Shown here in pieces: positions 8,496-17,009 of a stretch of 38,788 bases of DNA. The position numbers were made by a program, and so were the translations under genes. The number at the start of each line of letters is the position of its first letter. The stretch's first letter is position 1. Source of the DNA: an uncultured Nitrososphaera sp. (GTDB lineage Archaea; Thermoproteota; Nitrososphaeria; Nitrososphaerales; Nitrososphaeraceae); contig NZ_CAMLDP010000008.1 in NCBI RefSeq assembly GCF_946478925.1, forward strand, positions 1-38,788, written 5' to 3'. The notes beneath the pieces are model-generated. The model was not told the DNA's origin. It searched no databases and worked only from the letters and a program-made list of their open reading frames with translations.

Positions 8496-8992
8496 GTGGA
8501 ACTGCATCCGGGTTTATCAAGGCAATCGAGTCTGGGTCCAAGCACCTTGTGATAAGGCGCTTTACGTTCCGCTATCCCGAGCAAAAGCTCCGCTTTGTGG
8601 GCGACGGCTACCAGTTTGATCCAAAGCGCGGCGTCGGCATTGCGGGATACAGAGGCCGGCACATCCTGCTCCATGACAAGTGCACCGGCTGCCAGCTGTG
8701 CGCCATTGCGTGCGAGGGCATCGCCGAGGCAATCGGCATGGTCAAGGTTGACGAGAACTGGAAACAAAACAAGAAGTCCATCATGCCGCAGATTGACTAT
8801 GGCAAGTGCGTGTTCTGCGGGCTATGCGTCGACGCGTGCCCGTTTTACGCTCTATTCATGACAAACGACTACGAGCTTTCCGGCTTTACCAAAGAGCATT
8901 TGATATACACGCCGCAGCAGCTTGAAGTCAAGCCGAAATACCAAGGCGACGTCGAGATTAGGATAACTGACAGGGGTGCCTCGCATGGTTGA
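8492..8992 (+). CDS. nuoI: Complex I subunit I (two 4Fe-4S clusters, N6a/N6b)
   Basis: 166 residues with two ferredoxin motifs, CTGCQLCAIAC...EG and CVFCGLCVDACPFYAL. These bind the two 4Fe-4S clusters that carry electrons to N2 in NuoB. The protein begins with an amphipathic N-terminal region that contacts NuoH. Since nuoEFG are absent from the cluster, this subunit is a likely docking point for an unknown electron donor (inference). Overlaps nuoH by 4 nt and nuoJ by 8 nt. Confidence 0.95.
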   Translation: MSGTASGFIKAIESGSKHLVIRRFTFRYPEQKLRFVGDGYQFDPKRGVGIAGYRGRHILLHDKCTGCQLCAIACEGIAEAIGMVKVDENWKQNKKSIMPQIDYGKCVFCGLCVDACPFYALFMTNDYELSGFTKEHLIYTPQQLEVKPKYQGDVEIRITDRGASHG

Positions 8993-9518
8993 CCCTGTAT
9001 TCGTAGGAGTGGCGGTGCTCACCGTCGGCTCTGCCATAATCGCGCTAGAGACTCGCGAGCTCATCTATGGCGCAATTGGCCTTGCGATTTCCATGCTCGG
9101 CATCGCCGGCTTTTTCCTGCTGTTAGACGCGCCGTTCGTGGCCATGTTCCAGATCGCCGTATATGTCGGCGCTGTCGCGGTGCTCTTGATATTCACAGTC
9201 ATGCTCGTCAGGACGCAGGCGTTGTTTACCACAAAGGAGGACAAGGGGCGAAAGGCAGGCGGCATTGTGCTGATGCTGTTCATAATGGCCGGCCTTGGCA
9301 CGCTGCTCTTGGTCTCCGGCCTGAACAGCACCAACAGCTTTACCGCGCCAGCGGTCGACTTTGTACAGATTGGCGAGCAGATGCTTACGTACTATTCGCC
9401 GGTCCTAATAGTCCTCGGGCTCGTGCTTGCAGGTTCTGTAATAGCGGCGCTTGCGCTTGCGCGCAGAGAAGACGTGGAAAAGAAAGAAGAGGAGCAACAA
9501 AATGAGCGAATTGATTGA
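8985..9518 (+). CDS. nuoJ: Complex I membrane subunit J
   Basis: 177 residues with five hydrophobic segments. The family signature is QIAVYVGAVAVLLIFTVMLV in the third helix (the pi-bulge region involved in gating). The C-terminus is short, charged and Lys/Glu-rich (EDVEKKEEEQQNERID). ATG 8985 was preferred over 8976 because it starts directly at VDPVFVG and gives the shorter overlap with nuoI. The stop lies within the start of nuoK. Confidence 0.92.
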   Translation: MVDPVFVGVAVLTVGSAIIALETRELIYGAIGLAISMLGIAGFFLLLDAPFVAMFQIAVYVGAVAVLLIFTVMLVRTQALFTTKEDKGRKAGGIVLMLFIMAGLGTLLLVSGLNSTNSFTAPAVDFVQIGEQMLTYYSPVLIVLGLVLAGSVIAALALARREDVEKKEEEQQNERID

Positions 9519-9804
9519 TTTCCTGATAGTGTCCGTCGCGCTCGTGGCCGTGGGCATATACGGCATCGTGGTCAAGCGCAACGCGATAAGGATGCTGATT
9601 TCGATAGAGATAATCGCCAATGCGGCAAACCTTGTGCTGGTCGCGTTTTCAAGGTCGACGGGCAACGTCCAGGGGCAGGTCTTTGCGTTGTTTTCAATCG
9701 CAATCGCGGCGGCCGAAGTCGCAATCGGTCTTGGCCTTGTGATTGTCGCGTACCGCCTCTACAAGGAAATAGACGTCGCAGAATTCAGGAGTATGCGAGG
9801 ATAG
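9502..9804 (+). CDS. nuoK: Complex I membrane subunit K
   Basis: 100 residues, three membrane helices, exactly the usual length. Helix 2 carries the conserved proton-path glutamate in MLISIEIIANAANLVLVAFS. The C-terminus is hydrophobic with a second acid (AAAEVAIGLGLVIVAYRLY), as in other NuoK. The ATG at 9502 overlaps the end of nuoJ by 17 nt in another frame. MrpC-like antiporter subunits share this fold, but the position in the nuo cluster decides the call. Confidence 0.94.
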   Translation: MSELIDFLIVSVALVAVGIYGIVVKRNAIRMLISIEIIANAANLVLVAFSRSTGNVQGQVFALFSIAIAAAEVAIGLGLVIVAYRLYKEIDVAEFRSMRG

Positions 9805-9813
9805 AGAAGGGGC

Positions 9814-11556
9814 ATGGCAGAGTCATATTTCCTGTTGGCAGCGACCTTCATACCCCTCCTACTGGCGCCAGTCGCGTACGTCATCGGCAGGCGCGCGGGG
9901 TCCACGGCCGTCACGTGGTTCTCGTTTGGCGCGCTTGCAGTGTCTACTGGCCTGCTCTTCATACCGACGATGCTCTTGCACGGCGGCATGACCTCGTATT
10001 CTGAGACGTACAAGTGGGGGCAGTTTGGCGACTTTGGCCTAAAGCTTGATGGGCTTGCATTGCCATTTGCACTGATAATCTATGTGCTGTGCACCGTTCT
10101 TGCGCTCTATTCAAAGCCGTACATGATCCACAAGATAATGGAAGACATGCCCGGCCACGGCAAGACGGAAGGCTCCTCTTCCTCTTCTTCTTCTCCTTCG
10201 TCACACGAAAGCCACGGCCACAGCGGGACACTCGCACTCCTCAGCCCGGAGCAAAAGCATTACGTGAACAGCCAGATGGGCCTCTACTTTGGGCTCTATC
10301 TCGCATTCTCCATGGGGATGCTCGGCACGGTCCTTGCGACCAACGTGATAGAGTTCTATGTGTTCTTTGAACTGATGCTCGTCCCGTCGTTCTTCTTGGT
10401 CGCCTTTTACGGCTATGGCGCAAGGCGCAGAATAGCCCTGATGTTCTTCTTCTGGACCCACGTGGGTGCAGTGGTCCTGCTGTTGAGTCTGCTTGCGATG
10501 GGCTTTTTCGCAGGCGGATACGACTATGCCACGATAAAGGCAAACGCCGTGCACATTCCGCAGCAGTGGCTTGCGCTAATCGTGTTTGGGCTCGTGGCCG
10601 GTCTTGGTGTAAAGCTAGCCGCGTTCCTGCTCCACATCTGGCTCCCGTATGCCCACGCCGAAGCGCCCACTCCAGTGTCCGCGCTGCTTTCTCCGGCGAT
10701 GATCGGCATAGGGGCCTACGGCCTTCTCAGGCTGTGGTTGGAGCTGCTCACCGGCAGTTACGAGCAATACAGCCTCTACATCAACATGTGGGGCCTTGCC
10801 ACCATGATATACGGAGGCGCCATGGCGCTGATGCAGGACGACATCAAGAAGGTTCTCGCTTATTCGTCGATCAGCCAGATGGGCTACATACTGTTCGGCC
10901 TCGGATCAGAGAGCATACTGGGCATCTCTGGCGCGACCATGCTCTATGTGACACACGGCCTCGGCAAAGCCGTGCTCTTCATGATGGCCGGCTCTATCAT
11001 CCTGCAGACGGGAACCAGGAGCATGTCAAAGCTCGGCGGCCTTGCAGGCAAGATGCCGTACACGGCAGTCATTGCGTTCATTGGCGCGCTCACAATCATG
11101 GGCGTCCCGCCGACAAGCGGCTTTATGGCCGAGTGGACCATGTTCAACGGCGCGCTGCAGACTGCGGCCCACAACGGCGACTGGTTCCGCGCGGCGATGT
11201 TCGGCTTTGGCATCATGGCGACGATACTGACCTCTGCATACATCCTGTGGATGCTAAAGCGCGTCTTCTTTGGCAAGATACCGGAGGAGTTGGCGCACGT
11301 CAAGGAGGCAAGCCCATACATTACAGTCACGATGCTGGTCTTTGCAGCACTTTCGCTCACGATAGGCATACTGCCTGACCTGTTCCTCAACCCGATAACC
11401 GGCTATGTGCAGGGCATGTTTGCCGGGCACGAAAACGTGCTCCCGTTGCCCCAGCATGCCGCCATTGCACCGGTCTCACTAGGGCACGAGGCTGACGGCG
11501 TCTCTGTGCATGAAGGAGTCTCTGCGCAGGCTAGTAGTAATGGAGGCGGGACCTGA
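9814..11556 (+). CDS. nuoM: Complex I antiporter-like subunit M with Ser/His-rich insertion
   Basis: 580 residues of the Mrp-antiporter-like family. The proton-channel glutamate is in EFYVFFELMLVPSFFLVAF, the Lys/His helix in KLAAFLLHIWLPYAHAEAP with PTPVSALLS, and the broken-helix region in DDIKKVLAYSSISQMGYILF. An insertion at about residues 111-135 is almost all Ser and His (a run of Ser codons at 10173-10200, then HESHGHSG) and is followed by a charged segment before the next helix. It is placed in a soluble loop. A second His-rich tail is at the C-terminus. Gene order K-M-L-N differs from the usual K-L-M-N. Confidence 0.92.
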   Translation: MAESYFLLAATFIPLLLAPVAYVIGRRAGSTAVTWFSFGALAVSTGLLFIPTMLLHGGMTSYSETYKWGQFGDFGLKLDGLALPFALIIYVLCTVLALYSKPYMIHKIMEDMPGHGKTEGSSSSSSSPSSHESHGHSGTLALLSPEQKHYVNSQMGLYFGLYLAFSMGMLGTVLATNVIEFYVFFELMLVPSFFLVAFYGYGARRRIALMFFFWTHVGAVVLLLSLLAMGFFAGGYDYATIKANAVHIPQQWLALIVFGLVAGLGVKLAAFLLHIWLPYAHAEAPTPVSALLSPAMIGIGAYGLLRLWLELLTGSYEQYSLYINMWGLATMIYGGAMALMQDDIKKVLAYSSISQMGYILFGLGSESILGISGATMLYVTHGLGKAVLFMMAGSIILQTGTRSMSKLGGLAGKMPYTAVIAFIGALTIMGVPPTSGFMAEWTMFNGALQTAAHNGDWFRAAMFGFGIMATILTSAYILWMLKRVFFGKIPEELAHVKEASPYITVTMLVFAALSLTIGILPDLFLNPITGYVQGMFAGHENVLPLPQHAAIAPVSLGHEADGVSVHEGVSAQASSNGGGT

Positions 11557-11558
11557 TA

Positions 11559-13592
11559 ATGGTGGAAACGTTTGCTGATTCAATCAACGTCTGGCTGATC
11601 TGGATGCTCCCGTTTGCAGGAGCTGCCATCATCCCTGCAATCGCCAAGGGGAGCAAAAATGCCCGCAACTATATCGCCGTCGGGTTCGCGCTTGCAAGCG
11701 CGATATCCGCCGCGACCCTGATACCTCTAGCGCTTGCCGGCCATGAAGTGCACAGCCAGGTCACCTGGATCTCGGCACTCGGCCTGAAGGCAGGCGTCCT
11801 TGCTGATCCGCTTGCCATAGTCATGACCAACATCGTGGCATGGATAGCGTTTCTGATATTCGTATATTCATTGGGCTACATGCACGGCGACAAGGACCTC
11901 ACCAGGTACTGGTTCTTTATGCTGTTCTTCATAGGCTCGATGCAGCTTATTGTGATATCTGACAACCTGCTCATGGTCTTCTTTGGTTGGGAGGGAGTCG
12001 GCCTTGCGTCGTACGCGCTCATCGGGTTCTGGTACCACGACAGAAAGAAGGACTATGTCGGAAAGGAAGGTCACCTGGCGGGAGGAATCCCGATGTGGAC
12101 CGCACCCACGCACGCCGGCATGAAGGCGTTCCTCATGACCAAGGCCGGAGACGTGATGATGCTTGCTGGCATGTTCCTGATATTTGCCTACGCCGGCACG
12201 TTCGGGTTCAAAGAGCTCGTCGCCGACCAGTCGTGGGCTGCGACCATGTCGCAGCAGAACCTGCTCGTTCCTGCCGCCGTGCTCTTGTTCGGAGGCGCGG
12301 TGGGCAAGTCTGCGCAATTCCCGCTCAACGAGTGGCTGCTTGAGGCCATGACAGGCCCGACTTCCGTCTCTGCGCTCATCCACGCCGCGACCATGGTCAA
12401 GGCCGGTGTGTTCTTGGTCGCAAGAATCGGGCCGCTGTTCTTTGCGCTCTCTGCGCTACACACAAGCCAGTTCTTTGAAGTGGTCGCGTGGACCGGCGCC
12501 ATCACGGCGTTCCTGCTTGCCACTCAGGCATTGGTCAGCCCCGAGATCAAGAAGGTGCTTGCATATTCGACCGGCTCTCAGATAGGCTACATGATGATGG
12601 CCCTTGGCATCGCCGGCATCTCGCTTAATTTCACGGACGGCTACACCGCAGGGTTCTTCCACCTGATGAGCCACGCCATGTTCAAGGCGTCGCTCTTTAT
12701 GGGGGCAGGCGCGCTCTTGCACAGCGTCGGGTCGCGCTTTATGACCGACATGGGCGGCCTGCGAAAGGACATGAGGAAAACCTACATCTTTATGATGCTT
12801 GCTGCACTTTCGCTAGCCGGAGCCCCACTGTTTACGTCCGGCTTTTGGAGCAAGGACGCGATATTTGCAGCCATACTGGAATCAGGATATGCATATTCAT
12901 GGCCGCTGTTTGCAATGGCGGTAATAGTCGCCGTCATGACTGCCTTCTATACCATGAGGATGATAGGCATGTCGTTCTTTGGCAACAAGAGCAAGCACCT
13001 CGAAGAGATGGAACACAAGGGCCACCACGTGCACGAAGTGGGACCTGTGATGTGGGTGCCCTTCGCGATACTTGCCGTTGCGACTATAGCGGTCGGTGTA
13101 ATTGGCTTTGTGTTTGAAGGCCAGTTGCACGAGCTATTCAGCGAGTACCTGAAGGACTCGTTTGGAATCGCGACTGCACCCGAGGCGGCCGGCAGAACGT
13201 TCCTCAACCTCAACCCGACGGCGGCAATCGCGTCGGTTGGCGCGTTTGCGGTGGGCGGAGGGCTTGGGTTCCTGTTCTACATCGCAAGAAAGGCCGACCC
13301 GGAGGCAATCGGTCGCAACATCGTGACAAGGGGCATCTGGAAGTTCCTCTACAACAGGTGGTACCTCAACACCGCGCTGTACTGGGGAGGAGTCATCGGG
13401 CCGCTTGCAATATACCGCTTTATCTGGCGCTACTTTGAAAGCACGGTGATAGACGGCATCAACCCTGCGTTCCAGGGCGCGATGGCCGGCATGTCCAAAG
13501 TCGTCAAGAGCGGCCAGACGGGCATCACGCAGACGTACCTGTTCGTGTTCGCAGTGGGCATCATGATAGTAGTGATGCTACTGCTGATGTAA
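11559..13592 (+). CDS. nuoL: Complex I antiporter-like subunit L
   Basis: 677 residues, the largest membrane subunit, at the far end of the pumping arm. Signatures: MVFFGWEGVGLASYALIGFW (channel Glu), KSAQFPLNEWLLEAMTGPTSVSALIHAATMV (Lys and the PTPVSALIH loop), and EIKKVLAYSTGSQIGYMMMA. The C-terminal region beyond residue 480 supplies the transmembrane anchor and lateral helix typical of NuoL, which explains the length compared with M and N. A His-rich loop HKGHHVHEVGP is around residue 488. The start lies 2 nt after the nuoM stop. Confidence 0.94.
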   Translation: MVETFADSINVWLIWMLPFAGAAIIPAIAKGSKNARNYIAVGFALASAISAATLIPLALAGHEVHSQVTWISALGLKAGVLADPLAIVMTNIVAWIAFLIFVYSLGYMHGDKDLTRYWFFMLFFIGSMQLIVISDNLLMVFFGWEGVGLASYALIGFWYHDRKKDYVGKEGHLAGGIPMWTAPTHAGMKAFLMTKAGDVMMLAGMFLIFAYAGTFGFKELVADQSWAATMSQQNLLVPAAVLLFGGAVGKSAQFPLNEWLLEAMTGPTSVSALIHAATMVKAGVFLVARIGPLFFALSALHTSQFFEVVAWTGAITAFLLATQALVSPEIKKVLAYSTGSQIGYMMMALGIAGISLNFTDGYTAGFFHLMSHAMFKASLFMGAGALLHSVGSRFMTDMGGLRKDMRKTYIFMMLAALSLAGAPLFTSGFWSKDAIFAAILESGYAYSWPLFAMAVIVAVMTAFYTMRMIGMSFFGNKSKHLEEMEHKGHHVHEVGPVMWVPFAILAVATIAVGVIGFVFEGQLHELFSEYLKDSFGIATAPEAAGRTFLNLNPTAAIASVGAFAVGGGLGFLFYIARKADPEAIGRNIVTRGIWKFLYNRWYLNTALYWGGVIGPLAIYRFIWRYFESTVIDGINPAFQGAMAGMSKVVKSGQTGITQTYLFVFAVGIMIVVMLLLM

Positions 13593-13613
13593 AAAAAAGG
13601 AGATGGAGAAAAA

Positions 13614-15128
13614 ATGGTAGACCTGACTTCGACACCAATATTGGTGACGGTAATACTGGGCGTGGTAGGCTTGGCCATACCCGCAATCGACGCCGGAAGG
13701 CGCGAAAAGGGGCTGGACCGGAACAAGGTTTACAGCGCAATCGCGTTTGGCGCTCTTGCCGTCGCCATGGGCATCGTGATATTCCGAGTATTTTCCGGCG
13801 AAGTGCTCCCCGCGGTGGCGTTCGGGCAGGGCGTGCTCACGGACGACATGTTCGGCTCGTTCTTTGCAGTCGCGCTGCTCCTTGTGTCGCTCATGATGAC
13901 GGCGTCGTCGTGGAACTATTGGAAGGGCAGGTCAAACCCGGCGGCGTACTATTCGCTCATACTGCTTTCAAGCATAGGCATGGTGCTAATCGCCTACTCG
14001 ACGGACCTGGTGATGCTGCTGGTCGCATGGGAACTGATGTCATTGCCGACGTACGCCCTTGCAGGCTTCCAGAAACGCGACCCAGTGTCAAACGAGGCAG
14101 CGATAAAATACTTTATGTTCGGCGCCCTGTCGTCGGCCCTCATCGTCTTTGCAATCGGCCTCGTCTACGGCATGACCGGGACTACGAACATTGGCGACTC
14201 TGTCAAGGCTCTGACCCACCTCGACCCGTCGATGCTGCCCGTCGGCCTGCTTGCGATCGCGCTCTTTATCGCCGGCTTTGGGTTCAAGATGGGCCTCGTG
14301 CCGTTCCACATGTGGCTTCCAGACGCATACGAGGGCTCACCTTCCACCATCGGCGGCCTGCTAGCGGCAGGAACCAAGAAGGCAGGCTTTGCAGCCGCGC
14401 TCCGCGTGGTCGTCCTCGGCATGTTTGCGCTCAACGCCGACTGGACGCTCACCCTTGCGATACTCGCAGTCTTTACCATGACTATTGGGAACCTCGGCGC
14501 CATTATGCAGAGGAGCGTGCCGAGGATGCTTGCCTATTCGTCAATAGCCCAGGCTGGCTACATCATGATAGGCATAGCCCTTGCGCCGTACTCTGATCAG
14601 GCACTTTCCGGCTCGCTCTTCCACATCATCAACCACGCTGTCATGAAATCTGCAGGTTTCGTTGCAGTCGCTGCAGTAGCGGTGACGCTTGCCAGCTACA
14701 GCCTCGAAAAGTACCGCGGCCTTGGAAGGCGTATGCCAATCACCGCTGCGACGCTTTCAATAGCGCTTCTGGCTCTTGCCGGCGTCCCACCCCTCAACGG
14801 GTTCTGGAGCAAGCTGGTGCTCTTTGGCGCGGCGATAAACTCGGGCTCATCAGTCGAATGGGGCCCGTGGCTTGCAATCGCAGGCGTCCTCAACAGCGCG
14901 CTCTCGCTCGGCTATTATGCTTGGATAATGAGAAAGATGTACATGGAGGAGGCGCCGGACATGAAGCGGGTAAAGGAGCCAAGGGCCATGATAGCCGTCC
15001 TCGTGTTCGCCGTGGTGTTCATGGTAGGCTTTGGCATCTGGCACGCGCCCCTGCTTGACTTTGCGTCAAAGGCGGTGCCCGACCTCAGCTTTATTTCTGG
15101 CGGCCACCCCGGCCCGCTGCTGCATTGA
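13614..15128 (+). CDS. nuoN: Complex I antiporter-like subunit N
   Basis: 504 residues, last gene of the operon. Signatures: LVAWELMSLPTYALAGFQKRD, FKMGLVPFHMWLPDAYEGSP, AIMQRSVPRMLAYSSIAQAGY and LAGVPPLNGFWSKLVLF. NuoN is the antiporter-like subunit nearest NuoK. The ATG has a GGAG ribosome binding site about 10 nt upstream (around 13600), unlike the near-zero gaps earlier in the operon. A T-run follows 46 nt after the stop. Confidence 0.94.
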   Translation: MVDLTSTPILVTVILGVVGLAIPAIDAGRREKGLDRNKVYSAIAFGALAVAMGIVIFRVFSGEVLPAVAFGQGVLTDDMFGSFFAVALLLVSLMMTASSWNYWKGRSNPAAYYSLILLSSIGMVLIAYSTDLVMLLVAWELMSLPTYALAGFQKRDPVSNEAAIKYFMFGALSSALIVFAIGLVYGMTGTTNIGDSVKALTHLDPSMLPVGLLAIALFIAGFGFKMGLVPFHMWLPDAYEGSPSTIGGLLAAGTKKAGFAAALRVVVLGMFALNADWTLTLAILAVFTMTIGNLGAIMQRSVPRMLAYSSIAQAGYIMIGIALAPYSDQALSGSLFHIINHAVMKSAGFVAVAAVAVTLASYSLEKYRGLGRRMPITAATLSIALLALAGVPPLNGFWSKLVLFGAAINSGSSVEWGPWLAIAGVLNSALSLGYYAWIMRKMYMEEAPDMKRVKEPRAMIAVLVFAVVFMVGFGIWHAPLLDFASKAVPDLSFISGGHPGPLLH

Positions 15129-15173
15129 TGCAGAGAACAGAGAAAAAACCGTTGTACAGGCGCCCAAAAGAAC

Positions 15174-15179
15174 TTTTTT
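15174..15179 (+). terminator. T-run terminator after nuoN
   Basis: Six Ts on the plus strand, 46 nt past the nuoN stop, in the gap between convergent genes. Archaeal RNA polymerase commonly stops at such oligo-T runs. No strong hairpin is needed or seen. Confidence 0.5.
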
Positions 15180-15214
15180 GCGATTGCAGGGCTTTTGGCG
15201 GAGCCGTGAGAGAG

Positions 15215-15221
15215 AAAAAAA
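15215..15221 (-). terminator. T-run terminator after the prenyl diphosphate synthase gene
   Basis: Seven As on the plus strand (T-run on minus) about 23 nt past the stop of the gene at 15244-16149. It mirrors the terminator of the convergent nuo operon. Confidence 0.5.
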
Positions 15222-15243
15222 CTGTGTGTATATGTGTACCTGG

Positions 15244-16149
15244 CTAGATCTGCACCGACGCCAGGTCTGTCATCAGTTCCAAGTGCCTGATGACTTCATT
15301 GTTTGCCGGCGCCACCTTTAGCAGCTCGTCCTTGGCCTTTGCGGCATATGATTGATACAATTTCTCCATCCTGTCGATAAAGTCCTTGGACCTGTCGTTC
15401 TGCTTGACAAGCATGTTGAAAAGCTTGTCCTCGTCGTTCCAGTCGATGAGGTCGTCGTGGATCTGGTACGCTATCCCGAGCAGGTGGCCAAATGTCGTCA
15501 TGGCATGTATCTGCTCCTCGGTCCCCTCGCCCAGTATCGCGCCTATCTTGGCCGACGTCTCGAACAGCGACGCCGTCTTGTAATCAAGGACTTTGATGTA
15601 ATCGTCCTCGGTTATCGCCGGCGCCTTGTTCAACCTTATCTCCATCATCTCGCCCTCGCTCATGCGTGTAGCGGCGTTTGAAAGCTCGTTGAGCACACGG
15701 GGATTCTTTAGTTTGGAGCCGATGGAAAGTATCACTCCGAGTACGAAGTCCGCGGTAAGGATGCTACTGTTGTAGCCGTATTTCACGTGGAACGACGGCT
15801 TGCCCCTGCGGGTGTGCTCCTCGTCGATGATGTCGTCGTGGATTATCGACTCGGTGTGCAAGAGCTCTATGGCAGAAGCGGCAAGGTACGCGTCGCCGTT
15901 TGCCTTGTTGCACTTTATGGCCTCTGCCGACAGGACGAGGATGAGCGGCCTGATGCGCTTGCCACCGTCGCAGGCGTAGCGCAAGGGCGCGTGGAATTCT
16001 GACCATGAATAAGAATCGAGCTCGTGCTTGAGCGCGTCTTCAATTCGCACGAGGTAGTCGCCACAAAGGTCTGTCAGTGGGTTGGCCTCTATGTTTCTCC
16101 TGCCCAAGAACCAGCTCTTTCCCTGAGGGTGTTTCGATTTGTTGACCAT
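15244..16149 (-). CDS. Isoprenyl diphosphate synthase (geranylgeranyl diphosphate synthase type)
   Basis: 301 residues of the trans-prenyltransferase family, which condenses isopentenyl diphosphate with allylic diphosphates to build lipid or quinone side chains. The first Asp-rich motif is HDDIIDEEHTRRGKPS (Asp 105, 106, 109), the second QIHDDLIDW, and the substrate Lys/Arg motif is GGKRIRPLI near residue 63. The length fits GGPP synthase for archaeal lipids, but longer-chain products for menaquinone cannot be excluded from sequence alone. ATG at 16149. A TATA-like CATATTT (minus strand, about 16170-16176) lies about 26 nt upstream. Confidence 0.88.
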   Translation of the reverse strand: MVNKSKHPQGKSWFLGRRNIEANPLTDLCGDYLVRIEDALKHELDSYSWSEFHAPLRYACDGGKRIRPLILVLSAEAIKCNKANGDAYLAASAIELLHTESIIHDDIIDEEHTRRGKPSFHVKYGYNSSILTADFVLGVILSIGSKLKNPRVLNELSNAATRMSEGEMMEIRLNKAPAITEDDYIKVLDYKTASLFETSAKIGAILGEGTEEQIHAMTTFGHLLGIAYQIHDDLIDWNDEDKLFNMLVKQNDRSKDFIDRMEKLYQSYAAKAKDELLKVAPANNEVIRHLELMTDLASVQI

Positions 16150-16460
16150 ATTAATTTACTGCTCTCCACAAATATGCTGGTAAAAGGCGCTACGCCAGGA
16201 TAACCAAGTAGAGTCTGCCTAAAAAGCGCGAACGGGCAAGGAATACTGACCACAAATAATGGTGGACCTTCAGCGTACACCTATCCTGCCCTGTATGCTG
16301 CAATAGCAGGCATATTGGAGCGGCCCTCGTCTACGTGTTGTTAATGGGTTCAAAGATCCGCGGTTGGCTGCATAGGCCGTCGGCGCGCACACACGCGCCC
16401 AGCCTGATGCTGCTGCAAGCATTTCTTGAACACTGAAAAGGCGTTCCCTTGGCAAAAGGG
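16150..16460. other. Intergenic region, promoter of the prenyl synthase gene only
   Basis: 311 bases upstream of the prenyl synthase gene and downstream of the small membrane protein gene (both minus strand). Apart from the AAATATG TATA box near 16170 I see no convincing gene. A 61-residue minus-strand reading frame (16270-16455) has no promoter, family motif or protein-like composition. Confidence 0.5.
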
Positions 16461-16841
16461 CTATCGCCTACCTTGCGCGCCGCCAGGCTCTTGGTTTTCA
16501 TTGTCTTTTCTTTTGTTGCTGCTGCTGATTGCGTCCCTGAGCGCTTTGTCCAGTTCCAGTATCCTGTTCAGAGTCGTCTCATGCCTCTGGTCGATTTTCT
16601 CTATCTTTTTCAAGAGCCTGTCATGGCTTTCTTCAAGCTCCTTGACCCTGTTCAATACAAGGTCCTGCACGTCCGAAGTCTTTTTCTGCCTGTTGTAAAT
16701 CCACCAGCTGATGATGGCTCCTATCGCCACCCCGGCTATGATTCCAAGATACGTGCTGGAGGCGTTTGTCATGTCTTCGCAGTTCTTTGTAATCTCTGGT
16801 ATGCAGCCCCATATGGACAGGATGGCTGAGAACATGTGCAT
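16461..16841 (-). CDS. Small membrane protein with C-terminal coiled coil
   Basis: 126 residues, no family recognised. Residues about 30-50 (TYLGIIAGVAIGAIISWWIY) are one membrane helix. Residues about 55-115 are a charged heptad-like stretch (VKELEESHDRLLKKIEKIDQ) predicted to form a coiled coil, ending in a polar tail. A short N-terminal segment has two Cys (CIPEITKNC). The coiled coil probably faces the cytoplasm because basic residues follow the helix. ATG 16841 has TATA-like GTTATATC (minus, about 16860-16867) about 25 nt upstream. The function is unknown; a scaffold or partner-binding role is inference. Confidence 0.65.
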   Translation of the reverse strand: MHMFSAILSIWGCIPEITKNCEDMTNASSTYLGIIAGVAIGAIISWWIYNRQKKTSDVQDLVLNRVKELEESHDRLLKKIEKIDQRHETTLNRILELDKALRDAISSSNKRKDNENQEPGGAQGRR

Positions 16842-16961
16842 AGTGATATTCTCCTGTGGATATAACGATTGTAACTGGCAGGTTCTTGAAAAGCAAATCT
16901 GCGCCTGATAGTCCTAACATCTTGCAAGCATGTGTGTCCCTTATCTTGGAAAGTCCGGGAC

Positions 16962-16968
16962 AAAAAAA
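16962..16968 (-). terminator. T-run terminator downstream of the acidic secreted protein gene
   Basis: Seven As on plus (T-run on minus) about 42 nt past the stop of the gene at 17010-17600. Confidence 0.45.
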
Positions 16969-17009
16969 GGAGGAGGGAGTGATAACTCTCTATTTTTGGT
17001 TATCACTTT

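Noticed and set aside
10566..11378. 270-residue frame inside nuoM
   Set aside because: Out-of-frame shadow of nuoM, rich in Arg and His, without protein-like pattern.
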